Source of the DNA: Bradyrhizobium sp. SZCCT0148
GTDB taxonomy: Bacteria; Pseudomonadota; Alphaproteobacteria; Rhizobiales; Xanthobacteraceae
Direction: 5' to 3'
Assembly: GCF_018129985.1 (NCBI RefSeq)
Contig: NZ_JAFCKT010000001.1
Location: 248,001-312,000, forward strand
Length of the DNA stretch: 64,000 nucleotides
Part shown: piece by piece, positions 38,201 through 47,173 of the stretch
How the letters are laid out: the number at the start of each line of letters is the position of its first letter
Numbering within the stretch: position 1 is the first letter of the stretch
The notes under the pieces: generated by a model
Told to the model about the DNA's origin: nothing
Database searches by the model: none
What the model saw: the letters and a program-made list of their open reading frames with translations, nothing else
Made by a program: the position numbers and the translations under genes

Positions 38201-39076
38201 ATGCTGGATTTCGTTCAGCAGCTTGTCAGCGGTGTTGCGCTCGGCTGCGTCTACGGCCTGATCGCGCTCGGCTTCGTGCTCGTCTACAAGGCTACCGAGG
38301 TCGTCAACTTCGCCCAGGGCGATCTGATGATGCTCGGCGGGTTCTTCGCTTTCACCTTTATCGGCATGATGGGCCTGAACTACTGGATCGGCTTTGCCGG
38401 TGCGGTGGCCGCAATGGCGCTGTTCGGAATGCTGGCGGAGCGCGTGGTGGTGCGGCCGATCCTCGGCTATCCGCAATTCTCGATCATCATGGCCACCATC
38501 GGCCTCGGCTATTTTCTGCGCTCGGTCGCCGGCATGATCTGGGGCACCGATGATCTGAAGATCGAGACGCCGTTCAGCCAGGGCGTGCTGCGCATCGGTT
38601 CGCTGGTGCTGGCCTACGACAAGCTGTCGGTGATCGCGGCGACGATGATCCTGTGCACGCTGCTCTATCTGTTCTTCAACAAGACCACGCTTGGCACTGC
38701 GATGCGCGCGAGTTCCGAGAACATGCTGGCGGCCTATTACATGGGCATTCCGGTCAAACGCGTGGTGTCGATCGTCTGGGCGATCAGCGCGGCGGTCGCC
38801 ACCTGCGCCGGTGTGTTGCTGGCGCCTATCACCTTCATCCACTCCAATGTCGGCCTCGTCCTTGGCCTGAAGGCGTTTCCCGCGGCCGTGCTCGGCGGCT
38901 TCGGCTCGATCCCGGGCGCCGTGGTCGGCGGCGTCCTGATCGGCGTGATCGAGAGCATGGCCGGCTTCTACCTGCCAGAAGGCTGGAAGGATGTCGCGCC
39001 GTATCTCGTGCTGCTCGCCGTGCTGCTCCTGAAGCCCGAAGGCCTGTTCGGCCACCACGTCCGCAAGAAGGTCTGA
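38201..39076 (+). CDS. Branched-chain-type ABC permease, LivH-like
   Basis: The 291-residue inner membrane permease has about eight membrane segments and is the first gene of a Liv-type importer cluster. It starts MLDFVQQLVSGVALGCVYGL and contains FAQGDLMMLGGFFAF, RPILGYPQFSIIMATIGLG and AVLGGFGSIPGAVVGGVLIG, all LivH hallmarks. GGGAGG stands 10 nt before ATG 38201. The livM-like gene follows after 5 nt. The imported ligand may be an amino acid, but see the acyl-CoA ligase in the same gene order. Confidence 0.9.
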   Translation: MLDFVQQLVSGVALGCVYGLIALGFVLVYKATEVVNFAQGDLMMLGGFFAFTFIGMMGLNYWIGFAGAVAAMALFGMLAERVVVRPILGYPQFSIIMATIGLGYFLRSVAGMIWGTDDLKIETPFSQGVLRIGSLVLAYDKLSVIAATMILCTLLYLFFNKTTLGTAMRASSENMLAAYYMGIPVKRVVSIVWAISAAVATCAGVLLAPITFIHSNVGLVLGLKAFPAAVLGGFGSIPGAVVGGVLIGVIESMAGFYLPEGWKDVAPYLVLLAVLLLKPEGLFGHHVRKKV

Positions 39077-39081
39077 ACGCC

Positions 39082-40233
39082 ATGCGCTTTCTGTTCAAGA
39101 CCGACTATGAGGACGACATCAAGCTGTTTCCGCATTCGGGCTATTACGTCTCCTACGGCGTCCTGCTCGCCTTGCTGGTGATCGCGCCTTTTGTGCTCTC
39201 CAGCTATCTGATGAGCCAACTCGTCTTCGTCTGCATCTATGCGACCGTCGGCGTCGCGCTGCTGATCCTGACCGGCTTTACCGGCCAGGCGTCGCTCGGC
39301 CACGCCGCCTTCCTTGCCATCGGGGCTTACACGGCGGCCTATTTGCAGAAGTATAACGTCCCGTTCCCGGTCTATTTCCTTGCTGCCGGAGGTTTGACCG
39401 GCATCATCGGCGCGATGGTCGGCTTTCCCGCGCTGCGCTTGACCGGCATCTACCTCGTCATCGCCACCATCTCCTTTGCCCTGATCGTCGAGGAGATCCT
39501 GGCGCGCTGGGAAAGCGTGACCAACGGCAACGAGGGCATGCGGGTCAAGACGCTGTCGTTGCTCGGCGTCACGGTGCCGCGCGACAGCCCCACTTTTTAT
39601 TTTCTCTGTCTCGCCGTGCTGGTGCTGACCATCGTCGGCACGCTCAATCTGCTGCGCTCGCCCACGGGGCGTGCCTTCGTTGCGATCCGAGACAGCGAAA
39701 CGGCGGCGCGCAGCATGGGCGTCAACGTCGCGCTCTACAAGGTGAAGTCCTTTGCGATCTCCGCGGCCATCACCGGCTTTGCCGGCGTGCTGTTCGCGCA
39801 CAAGCTCTCCTTCATCTCGCCCGAGATGTTCACGCTGCAGCTCTCGATCGAGTTCATCATCGTGATCCTGATTGGCGGCACGTTCAGCCTGCACGGTGCG
39901 GTGCTGGGGGCGATCTTCATCGTGATGATCGATCCGTTCCTGACATACCTCAAGGATGACATGCCCGGCATGATCGCCGGGGTCGCGGCGACGTTCGGCG
40001 CCGGCCCGGCCACTGCGGGCAACATCAAATCGACCGTCGCGGCCTTTGCCTCGCTCAACGGCCTGAAAGGCGCAATCTACGGCATCATCATCGTGCTGTT
40101 CGTGCTGTTCGAGCCGCTCGGGCTCTACGGTCGTTGGCTGAAGATCAAGCTATTCTTCCAGCTGTTCCCGCTCTACAAGCGCGCCACATTCAAGCGGCAG
40201 AAGATCTACGTGAAGTCGGAGCGGAACCGATGA
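39082..40233 (+). CDS. Branched-chain-type ABC permease, LivM-like
   Basis: The 383-residue permease pairs with the LivH-like protein. It has about ten membrane segments, the LivM motif LTGFTGQASLGHAAFLAIGA near residue 65, and LRSPTGRAFVAIRDSETAARSMGVN near 190 (the EAA-like coupling loop). A hydrophilic C-terminal tail (FKRQKIYVKSERNR) follows. The stop overlaps the LivG-like start by 4 nt. It is 5 nt downstream of the LivH-like gene, so both are in one operon. Confidence 0.9.
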   Translation: MRFLFKTDYEDDIKLFPHSGYYVSYGVLLALLVIAPFVLSSYLMSQLVFVCIYATVGVALLILTGFTGQASLGHAAFLAIGAYTAAYLQKYNVPFPVYFLAAGGLTGIIGAMVGFPALRLTGIYLVIATISFALIVEEILARWESVTNGNEGMRVKTLSLLGVTVPRDSPTFYFLCLAVLVLTIVGTLNLLRSPTGRAFVAIRDSETAARSMGVNVALYKVKSFAISAAITGFAGVLFAHKLSFISPEMFTLQLSIEFIIVILIGGTFSLHGAVLGAIFIVMIDPFLTYLKDDMPGMIAGVAATFGAGPATAGNIKSTVAAFASLNGLKGAIYGIIIVLFVLFEPLGLYGRWLKIKLFFQLFPLYKRATFKRQKIYVKSERNR

Positions 40234-40988
40234 GCTATTTCCGCGCCGAGAATTTGTCGCTGCATTTCGGGGGCCTCAAGGCGGTCGATGCGGTCTCGTT
40301 CGCGGTCGAGAGGGGCGAGATACTCTCGATCATCGGCCCCAACGGCGCGGGCAAGAGCTCGATCTTCAACCTGATCTCGCGCATCTACCGGCCGACCTCG
40401 GGCCGCATCTTCTTCGAGGACCAGGACATCACGGAAGAGCCGCCCTACGACATCGCCAGGCTCGGCATCGCCCGGACCTTCCAGAACATCGAGCTGTTCG
40501 AGAATGCGACCGTGCTGTCGAACCTGCTGGTCGGCCGCCATCGGCATTCGACCACGCAGCTCTGGCAGGAACTGCTGTTCCTGCCGAGCGTGCGGGCCAA
40601 CGAAAAGGTGCACCGCCGCAGGGTCGAGCAGGTCATCGAATTCCTCGATCTCGAGCCCTATCGCGACAAGCTGATCTCCGGCCTGCCCTACGGCGTACGC
40701 AAGGTGATCGAGCTGGCGCGCGCGCTGTGCTCGGAGCCGAAGCTGATCCTGCTCGACGAGCCGTCTTCGGGCCTCAATGTCGAGGAGACCGACGACATGT
40801 CGTTCTGGATCCGCGATATGAAGAGCGAGCTCGGCGTCACCGTACTCATGGTTGAGCATGACATGTCGCTCGTCAACCGCGTCTCCGACCGCGTCATCGC
40901 GCTGAACTACGGTAGGGTGCTGGCGATGGGCTCGCCTGCCGAGGTGCAGCAACATCCCGATGTCGTTGCAGCGTATCTGGGAGCCTGA
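40230..40988 (+). CDS. Branched-chain-type ABC ATPase, LivG-like
   Basis: The 252-residue ATPase has Walker A IGPNGAGKSSIFNL (about residue 35), IARTFQNIELFENATVLSNL, signature-equivalent SGLPYGVRKVIELARAL, Walker B LILLDEPSSGLN and the H-loop VEHDMSLV. The signature LPYGVRK replaces LSGGQ, as is usual in LivG proteins. It overlaps livM by 4 nt and precedes livF by 3 nt. Confidence 0.92.
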   Translation: MSYFRAENLSLHFGGLKAVDAVSFAVERGEILSIIGPNGAGKSSIFNLISRIYRPTSGRIFFEDQDITEEPPYDIARLGIARTFQNIELFENATVLSNLLVGRHRHSTTQLWQELLFLPSVRANEKVHRRRVEQVIEFLDLEPYRDKLISGLPYGVRKVIELARALCSEPKLILLDEPSSGLNVEETDDMSFWIRDMKSELGVTVLMVEHDMSLVNRVSDRVIALNYGRVLAMGSPAEVQQHPDVVAAYLGA

Positions 40989-40991
40989 CGC

Positions 40992-41780
40992 ATGGACGCC
41001 GCCGTCAAGCCCGAGATCATCCTGAAACTCTCCAACATCGAGAGCTACTATGGGCCGATCATGGCGATCCGCGGCATCTCGCTGGAAGTGCCGCGCGGCC
41101 GCATCGTCACGCTGCTGGGCGCCAACGGCGCCGGCAAGACCACTGTGCTGAAGACCATCTCCGGCATTCTCGATCCGCAGAAGGGCTCGATCGAATTCCT
41201 GGGCAAGCCGATCCAGCGCATGGAGGCGGACCGGATCGTGCGGCTCGGTCTCAGCCATGTGCCGGAGGGGCGCGAGGTGTTCCCGTTCCTGTCGGTACGC
41301 GAGAACCTGATGATGGGCGCTTATCCACGCAAGGACCGCGACGGTGTGGTGGAGGATCTGGAGCGCGTCTACGGCTATTTCCCGCGGTTGAAGGAGCGCA
41401 TCAACCAGCCGGCCGGCCAGCTCTCCGGCGGCGAGCAGCAGATGCTCGCGATCGGACGCGCTCTGATGAACCGGCCGACGCTGCTGCTGCTCGACGAGCC
41501 CTCGCTCGGCCTGTCGCCGCTGCTGGTGAAGGAGATCTTCACCATCATCCGCCGCGTCAACGAGGAGCAGGGCATGTCGATCCTGCTGGTGGAGCAGAAC
41601 GCCAAGGTGGCGCTGGAGACGGCGCATTACGGCTACGTGCTGGAGATCGGCCGCATCGTGATGAACGACAGCTGCGACCGCTTGATGCATTCCCAGGACA
41701 TCCAGGAGTTCTACCTTGGCGCCAAGGAAGCGGGCGCGCGAGGCGAGCGACGCTGGAAGAAGAAGAAGACGTGGCGGTGA
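40992..41780 (+). CDS. Branched-chain-type ABC ATPase, LivF-like
   Basis: The 262-residue ATPase forms a heterodimer with the LivG-like protein. Walker A LGANGAGKTTVLKT (about residue 40), signature LSGGEQQMLAIGRAL (about 140), Walker B LLLLDEPSLGLS and VEQNAKVALE with the Gln in place of the H-loop His are the normal LivF features. The C-terminal tail GERRWKKKKTWR is unusually basic. The acyl-CoA ligase gene starts 91 bp downstream. Confidence 0.92.
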   Translation: MDAAVKPEIILKLSNIESYYGPIMAIRGISLEVPRGRIVTLLGANGAGKTTVLKTISGILDPQKGSIEFLGKPIQRMEADRIVRLGLSHVPEGREVFPFLSVRENLMMGAYPRKDRDGVVEDLERVYGYFPRLKERINQPAGQLSGGEQQMLAIGRALMNRPTLLLLDEPSLGLSPLLVKEIFTIIRRVNEEQGMSILLVEQNAKVALETAHYGYVLEIGRIVMNDSCDRLMHSQDIQEFYLGAKEAGARGERRWKKKKTWR

Positions 41781-41871
41781 GGACAAGCTGGCAGTAAGAT
41801 GAGCCTGTCATCCGCAACAGAGACCGCCGACAAGGCAGGCAGCGGAGGCAGGCGACAGGGAGGAGAGGCGC

Positions 41872-43710
41872 ATGGCCGGACCGGCGGTGCTGACGGTCGC
41901 TGATACGATTGCGAAGAGCTTCTTGCGTGCTGCGGAGACGCGGGGCGATCGGCCGGCCATCCGCGAGAAGAAATTCGGCATCTGGCAGCCGACCAGCTGG
42001 CGCGAATGGCTCGCAATTTCGAAAGAGATCGCCTACGCGCTTCATGCGACGGGCTTCATGCCCGGCGACGTCGCCTCCATCATCGCCAACGCCGTGCCGG
42101 AATGGGTTCATGCCGACATGGGCATCCTGTGCGCGGGCGGCGTCTCCTCCGGAATCTATCCGACCGACGCGTCGTCCCAGGTCGAATATCTCGTCAACGA
42201 TTCCCGCACAAAGGTGATCTTCGCCGAGGACGAGGAGCAGCTCGACAAGATACTCGCCTGCCGCGTGCGCTGCGCGAGCCTGCAGAGGATCATCGTGTTC
42301 GACATGGAAGGCCTCAGCGGCTTCTCCGACGACATGGTGATGTCGCTCGACGAGTTTCGGGCGCTCGGCCGCAATCACATGGTCGGCCGTGAGACGCTGT
42401 GGCAGGAGATGATCGACAGTCGCAGTGCCGGCGATCTCGCCATCCTGGTCTATACCTCAGGCACGACCGGCCCGCCCAAGGGCGCGATGCACGCCAACCG
42501 CAGCGTGACGCACCAGATGCGGCACGCCAACGACTTCATCCCAGCGCGACAGGACGAGGACCGGCTGATCTTCCTGCCGCTCTGCCACGTCGCGGAGCGC
42601 ATCGGCGGCTACTACATCTCGGTCGCGCTCGGCTCGGTGATGAATTTCGCCGAGAGCCCGGAGACCGTGCCGGACAATCTGCGCGAGGTGCAGCCGACCA
42701 TCTTCCTCGCGGTCCCGCGCATCTGGGAGAAATTCTACTCCGCCATCACCATCGCGCTGAAGGATGCGACGCCGCTGCAGCAATGGGTCTATCGCCGCGC
42801 GATCGCCGTCGGCTACCGCATGGTCGATTATCGGATCGAGGGCAAGCCGCCGCCGCTGTCGTTGCGCTTCGCGAACCGCGTCGCTTACCGGCTCGCATTC
42901 CGCAACATTCGCCGCATGATGGGGCTTGATCGCTGTCGCACCGCCTTCACCGGTGCCGCGCCTATCGCGCCGGAACTGATCCGCTGGTATCTCGCGCTCG
43001 GCATCGACATCCACGAGGTTTACGGCCAGACCGAGAATTGCGGCGTCGCCACCATGATGCCCGCCGAAAGGGTCAAGCTCGGCTCGGTCGGTACCGCCGT
43101 GCCCTGGGGAGAGGTCGCGCTGTCGCCCGAGGGCGAGATCCTCATCAAGGGCGACTTCCTGTTCATGGGTTATCTCAACCAGCCGGAGAAGACCGCTGAG
43201 ACCATCGATTCGCGCGGCTGGCTGCATACCGGTGACGTCGGCACCATCGACAACGAGGGCTTTGTCCGGATCACCGACCGGATGAAGGACATCATCATCA
43301 CCTCCGGCGGCAAGAACATCACGCCGTCCGAGATCGAGAACCAGCTGAAATTCTCGCCCTATATCTCCGATGCCGTCGTGATCGGCGACAAGAGGCCCTA
43401 TCTCACCTGCCTCGTGATGATCGACCAGGAGAATGTCGAGAAGTTCGCCCAGGATCACGACATTCCCTTCACCAATTACGCGAGCCTGTGCCGGGCGACG
43501 GAGATCCAGGACCTGATCGGCCGCGAGATCGAGCAGGTCAACGGCAATTTCGCCCGCGTCGAGACCATCAAGAAATTCTACCTGATCGAGCGCCAGCTCA
43601 CGCCGGAGGACGAGGAGCTGACGCCGACCATGAAGCTGAAGCGCGGCTTCGTGAATAAGCGCTACGCCGCCGAGATCGAGGCGATGTATCGCGAGCGCGC
43701 GGTGGCGTGA
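41872..43710 (+). CDS. Long-chain acyl-CoA synthetase (FAA1-like AMP-dependent ligase)
   Basis: The 612-residue enzyme belongs to the long (FAA1/LACS) branch of adenylate-forming ligases. The P-loop VYTSGTTGPPKGAMHANR is at about residue 193. PLCHVAERIGGYY, VYGQTENCG, WLHTGDVGTIDNEGF, and DRMKDIIITSGGKNITP follow in order. The C-terminal lysine lies in TPTMKLKRGFVNKRY. It sits between the LivF-like and substrate-binding genes of a Liv-type importer, in the same direction. This suggests that the imported compound, perhaps a fatty or aromatic acid, is activated to its CoA ester on entry. AGGAGAGG is 5 nt before ATG. Confidence 0.88.
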   Translation: MAGPAVLTVADTIAKSFLRAAETRGDRPAIREKKFGIWQPTSWREWLAISKEIAYALHATGFMPGDVASIIANAVPEWVHADMGILCAGGVSSGIYPTDASSQVEYLVNDSRTKVIFAEDEEQLDKILACRVRCASLQRIIVFDMEGLSGFSDDMVMSLDEFRALGRNHMVGRETLWQEMIDSRSAGDLAILVYTSGTTGPPKGAMHANRSVTHQMRHANDFIPARQDEDRLIFLPLCHVAERIGGYYISVALGSVMNFAESPETVPDNLREVQPTIFLAVPRIWEKFYSAITIALKDATPLQQWVYRRAIAVGYRMVDYRIEGKPPPLSLRFANRVAYRLAFRNIRRMMGLDRCRTAFTGAAPIAPELIRWYLALGIDIHEVYGQTENCGVATMMPAERVKLGSVGTAVPWGEVALSPEGEILIKGDFLFMGYLNQPEKTAETIDSRGWLHTGDVGTIDNEGFVRITDRMKDIIITSGGKNITPSEIENQLKFSPYISDAVVIGDKRPYLTCLVMIDQENVEKFAQDHDIPFTNYASLCRATEIQDLIGREIEQVNGNFARVETIKKFYLIERQLTPEDEELTPTMKLKRGFVNKRYAAEIEAMYRERAVA

Positions 43711-43714
43711 GGCA

Positions 43715-43766
43715 TGCGCATGCCCCGGAAAAGTGGGACCCGGTTTCCCGAGAGGGGGCATGCGCA
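43715..43766. repeat. Palindromic element between the acyl-CoA ligase and the substrate-binding gene
   Basis: A perfect 12-bp inverted repeat (TGCGCATGCCCC at 43715-43726, GGGGCATGCGCA at 43755-43766) encloses CGGAAAAGTGGGACCCGG and TTTCCCG. The GGAAAAGTGG...CGGTTTTCC core resembles a repeat scattered across Rhizobiales genomes. It starts directly after the ligase stop codon, so the substrate-binding gene may be partly insulated from the operon. Confidence 0.7.
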
Positions 43767-43847
43767 AAAAACATATCATTCGAGAAAGCGAAGGAGCGAC
43801 GGCCCTCGCCCTTCGTCCTACACGGGCCTTTAGGAGAGGAGACGTCA

Positions 43848-45047
43848 ATGTCGAAATCGTTCAGCGCATTCGGCCTTGCTGTGGGCGCCGTGGTGCTCAC
43901 CTGTCTGCCAGCCGCGGCGCAAACCAAGGTCACAAACGAAGGCATCTCGGCAACCGAGATCGTCGTCGGCACCCATCAGGACCTCTCGGGTCCGATCAAG
44001 GGCTGGGGCGTCCCGGTCTCCAACGGCCTGAAGATGGCGGTCGAGGAGATCAACGCGTCTGGAGGCGTCAACGGCCGCAAGATCCGTTTGGTCGTCGAGG
44101 ACAGCGGCTACGATCCGAAGAAGGCCGTGCTGGCTTCGCAAAAACTGATCGAGCGGGACAAGATCTTCGCGATGATCGGACCGATGGGGTCTCCGACCGT
44201 GCTGGCCGCGCAGGACATCCTGCTCGATGCCGGCGTGCTTCAGCTGTTTCCGCTCACGGCGGCCGAGTTCACCTTCAAGTTCGATCCGGCCAAGCCGCAG
44301 GAACGGCTCAAGTTCAACAATCTGCTGCCCTATGTCGAGAGCACGCGTGCGGCACTGAAATACATGATGGAGTGGAAGAATTTCAAAAAGCCCTGCATCA
44401 TGCATCAGGACGACGAGTACGGAAAGAACGTGCTTGACGGCTTCAACCAGCAGCTCACCGCGATGAAGGTGCAGCCGGCATCGATCACGAGCTACAAGCG
44501 CGGCGCCTCCGATTTCAGTGCGCAGATCGCCAAGATGAAGTCCGACGGCTGTGACCTCGTCGTGCTCGGCGCGGTGCTGCGTGAGCCCATCGGCGCCATG
44601 ACCGAGGCCAAGAAGCTCGGCTGGGACGTCACCTTCCTCGGCGCCACGCCCACCAATGTCATGGAGGTGCCAATGCTCGGCAAAGAGGCGGTCGAAGGCC
44701 TCTACGCCGCAAGCGGCTTCGAGATTCCCTATGAAGACACTGCGAAGGGCAAGGTCAAGGATTGGCTCGTCAACTACAAGAAGATGTTCGGCACTGACGC
44801 CAACACCCAGGCGATCATCGGCTACAACGCGATGATGACCTTCGCCTTCTACGCGCAGAAGGCGGGCAAGGATCTCACGGGTCAGAAGATGCTGGACTCG
44901 CTGGAGTCGGGCGAAAAATTCCTCGACATCTTCAACTCGCCGCCGACCAAGTTCTCCAAGACCGACCACCTCGCCAACACCATCACCCAGGTCCAGCAGG
45001 TCAAGGGCGGCCGCTGGGTGCTGGTGAAGGACAATCTGATGTTCTGA
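43848..45047 (+). CDS. Branched-chain-type ABC substrate-binding protein (LivK-like)
   Basis: The 399-residue periplasmic protein has a signal peptide (residues 1-24, ending AAA-QT) and the type I periplasmic fold. It contains EIVVGTHQDLSGPIKGWGVP, the hinge-region KIRLVVEDSGYDPKKAV, and KLIERDKIFAMIGPMGSP. Further on is SITSYKRGASDFSAQIAKMK then LVVLGAVLREPI. It belongs with the Liv-type permeases and ATPases upstream. AGGAGAGGA stands 8 nt before ATG 43848. The binding site carries bulky residues (Trp, Phe), but the ligand cannot be read out. Confidence 0.88.
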   Translation: MSKSFSAFGLAVGAVVLTCLPAAAQTKVTNEGISATEIVVGTHQDLSGPIKGWGVPVSNGLKMAVEEINASGGVNGRKIRLVVEDSGYDPKKAVLASQKLIERDKIFAMIGPMGSPTVLAAQDILLDAGVLQLFPLTAAEFTFKFDPAKPQERLKFNNLLPYVESTRAALKYMMEWKNFKKPCIMHQDDEYGKNVLDGFNQQLTAMKVQPASITSYKRGASDFSAQIAKMKSDGCDLVVLGAVLREPIGAMTEAKKLGWDVTFLGATPTNVMEVPMLGKEAVEGLYAASGFEIPYEDTAKGKVKDWLVNYKKMFGTDANTQAIIGYNAMMTFAFYAQKAGKDLTGQKMLDSLESGEKFLDIFNSPPTKFSKTDHLANTITQVQQVKGGRWVLVKDNLMF

Positions 45048-45075
45048 TGCGAACTCTCTCGCGGCGAGCGGTTTA

Positions 45076-45214
45076 CCCTCTCCCTTGTGGGAGAGGGTGG
45101 CTTCGCGACAGCGAAGCCGGGTGAGGGGGGTCTATCCTTACCAGCAGGCTTGCGAGTAGCGAGAACCCCTCATCCGGCGCGCTCGTGCGCGCCACCTTCT
45201 TCCACAGAGGGGAG
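45076..45214. repeat. Scattered palindromic repeat (CCCTCTCC family), copy 1
   Basis: The element starts CCCTCTCCCTTGTGGGAGAGG, then GCTTCGCGACAGCGAAGCCGG (a hairpin) and GTGAGGGG, and ends with ACCCCTCATCCGGCG...CGCCACC and TTCCACAGAGGGGAGG, the inverse of its start. A second copy with the same arms is at 60824-60981. This copy lies between the substrate-binding gene and the convergent LprI-like gene. Confidence 0.8.
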
Positions 45215-45242
45215 GAAGAAAGCGCAACGCGTGGAGAGACTG

Positions 45243-46355
45243 CTACGATCCCCCGCTCGCCGTACCCGAATTCACCGGCGCCAATTCGTCCTCCCGGCAG
45301 CGCCAGCCGTCGGCGGCTTTGACGAAGGCGAAGGTTCGCTGAATCCTCAGGCGGCGCGTCACGTTGAAGGCTTCAGCCGAGCGCTCTCTGTTGGCGGCGC
45401 CCGGCTGCGGACGACCCGTCCGGGCGTCCCAGCAGGTGCCGGTGCAGCTTGAGGCGACCTTGCTGCACATGGTGAAGGGCGCCAGCACGGCCATCTCGAT
45501 TTCACCGGTGACCTGCGCTTCCTGCTCGGTCACCTGGCTGTCGAGCGCGTAGACGCGGTTGATGCGGAGGAAGCTGCCGCACGAATTGGCCGCATGGATG
45601 CGCGCCGCGCAGAAGTCCACGGCGTCGGTGTCGGGGATGCGTGCCGCAACCTGCCGGCCGAACACCTTCTTGGGGTCGCCCTTCGCCGCGCGAATTTCCT
45701 CGGTCCTGCGCTTCAACTGCTCGGAGAGACAATCCTCTGCGGATTCGAGCTCCTGGAGCGGCACGTTCTCCTTGCCGACGAGATTGCACTTGCGATCGCG
45801 CTCCCGGGTCCACCGACCGTATTCGGCGAAGGCAAAGCGGGCCGCGGTCGGGTCGAGCTTGCCGATCAGGCCGAGCGCCTGGCCATTGAGCTCCGTTTCG
45901 GCAAGCGCCAGCGACGGATCCGCGCAGATCAGCGCGCCGGCTGCGGTGTTGGCTGCAAGGCAGTCGAAATCAGGATCACGCAGGATCGCGGCGCGCTCCT
46001 CGGTCACCTTGAGCAGGCAGGCCTTCACCCGCTCGAAATCGTCGGGGCGGACTGCGGTCTGGCCGACGATGCCGCAGCCGAGATTGCGCTGGCGGTTCCA
46101 GACCGCGTTCTCCTCGATCGCGGGCAGGCGATCGGGCAGGCGGGCGAGACGCGCCTCGATCGCCGTGTTCAGCTTCTCGGCGGCGGCGGCAAGCGCGGCA
46201 TCGCCGCAGAACAATTGATTGCCGGGGTCGCGAATCTGCTGGCAGTTGTTCTTGGCAAACAGCGGCAGCCTGTCGGCGATGGATCGGTCGGACTGCGCGG
46301 ATGCGGGAGCGGCGAGCGCCAGCAGCGCAAGCAAGGACAGCACGATGAACCGCAT
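45243..46355 (-). CDS. LprI-like (DUF1311) periplasmic protein
   Basis: The 370-residue protein has a signal peptide (MRFIVLSLLALLALAAPASA-QS). Two DUF1311/LprI-like units follow: the first (about residues 35-110) with NCQQI, LFCGDAALAAAAEKLN and VWNRQRNLGC, the second (about 125-210) with DFDCLAANTAAGALICADPS, RWTRERDRKCN. This is the Cys-x-Trp-rich pattern of lysozyme-inhibitor-like proteins. The last 130 residues (RIPDTDAVDFCAARIHAANS onward) are not recognised and have five more cysteines. It lies downstream of the LapG-like gene, 86 bp apart on the same strand, so they may be cotranscribed. Confidence 0.75.
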   Translation of the reverse strand: MRFIVLSLLALLALAAPASAQSDRSIADRLPLFAKNNCQQIRDPGNQLFCGDAALAAAAEKLNTAIEARLARLPDRLPAIEENAVWNRQRNLGCGIVGQTAVRPDDFERVKACLLKVTEERAAILRDPDFDCLAANTAAGALICADPSLALAETELNGQALGLIGKLDPTAARFAFAEYGRWTRERDRKCNLVGKENVPLQELESAEDCLSEQLKRRTEEIRAAKGDPKKVFGRQVAARIPDTDAVDFCAARIHAANSCGSFLRINRVYALDSQVTEQEAQVTGEIEMAVLAPFTMCSKVASSCTGTCWDARTGRPQPGAANRERSAEAFNVTRRLRIQRTFAFVKAADGWRCREDELAPVNSGTASGGS

Positions 46356-46441
46356 TCCCCTCACCCCCGCATGGAAGTCACCATGCTAGCGTCTGGGATC
46401 GCGCGGTGAAATGGCTTTGTAGGCGAGGTCGCCCGAAGAAA

Positions 46442-47173
46442 TCAACGCGCCGCGGCGGACATCATGGAGACCTGCACCGGCTCGTCGACATATTTCAGCA
46501 CGGCCGATTGGTGGAGCGCGAACAGCGGCTGGTAGCTCCGCGCAGCGTCGTCCTCGACCATTGCCATGCGGCGGTTGTCGAGCATCAGCCAATGACCGTC
46601 GAGACGCGCGGCGACAACTGCGTGCTCCTCGCCGGCCTTGACGTCGCGCACCACGAGGATGCGGAGGTCCGCGGCGGCGACGCCCGCCAGCCGCAGTGCG
46701 GCCAGCTTGGCGATGGCATAGTCCTCGCAATCCCCGGCGCCGCGCGCGAAGGTCGCAAGCGGCGAGCTCCAGACGTCGTTGATGCCGTCATCGGCGGCCC
46801 GGATGGCAAGGTTGATGGCGCGGTTCGTCTCGCCGAGCCGGGCGCGGCCGTCGCGGGCGCGGGCCTGGTCGACGATGGCGAGCAGCTTCAGGGCCGCAGG
46901 CGAGGCGCAATTGTCCCGGTCGCCGTCGCATAGCGCGAGCTGAACCATGTCGCCGTCAAGTTCATCCTTCAGCGCGAGCCATTTCTGTTGCAGACCGCCG
47001 GTGGAGATGGCGAAGGCGAACACCCCGAACGGCTCGGCGGATTTGCGCACGAGAACGCCTGCGCCCGGCGACAGCAGCGTGCCGGCGCGAAGCTCGGCGG
47101 CTGATCCACACAGGATCAATCCGCACAGGACAAGGATTGCGCGCCAGGCGCGCGAGTGAGCAGCCGTCTCCAT
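46442..47173 (-). CDS. LapG-like periplasmic cysteine protease (BTLCP, transglutaminase-like)
   Basis: The 243-residue protein has an N-terminal signal or anchor segment (about 10-28) and a bacterial transglutaminase-like cysteine proteinase domain. The catalytic triad is visible: Cys in GAGDCEDYAIAK (about residue 146), His in GEEHAVVAARL (about 182), Asp in WLMLDNRRMAM (about 198). The Asp and Glu flanking Cys (DCED) match the calcium-binding pair of LapG. In pseudomonads LapG cuts the adhesin LapA at a di-alanine site to release biofilm. Here a giant type I-secreted adhesin gene starts divergently 621 bp away, a strong contextual match. No LapD is in the window. Confidence 0.82.
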   Translation of the reverse strand: METAAHSRAWRAILVLCGLILCGSAAELRAGTLLSPGAGVLVRKSAEPFGVFAFAISTGGLQQKWLALKDELDGDMVQLALCDGDRDNCASPAALKLLAIVDQARARDGRARLGETNRAINLAIRAADDGINDVWSSPLATFARGAGDCEDYAIAKLAALRLAGVAAADLRILVVRDVKAGEEHAVVAARLDGHWLMLDNRRMAMVEDDAARSYQPLFALHQSAVLKYVDEPVQVSMMSAAAR

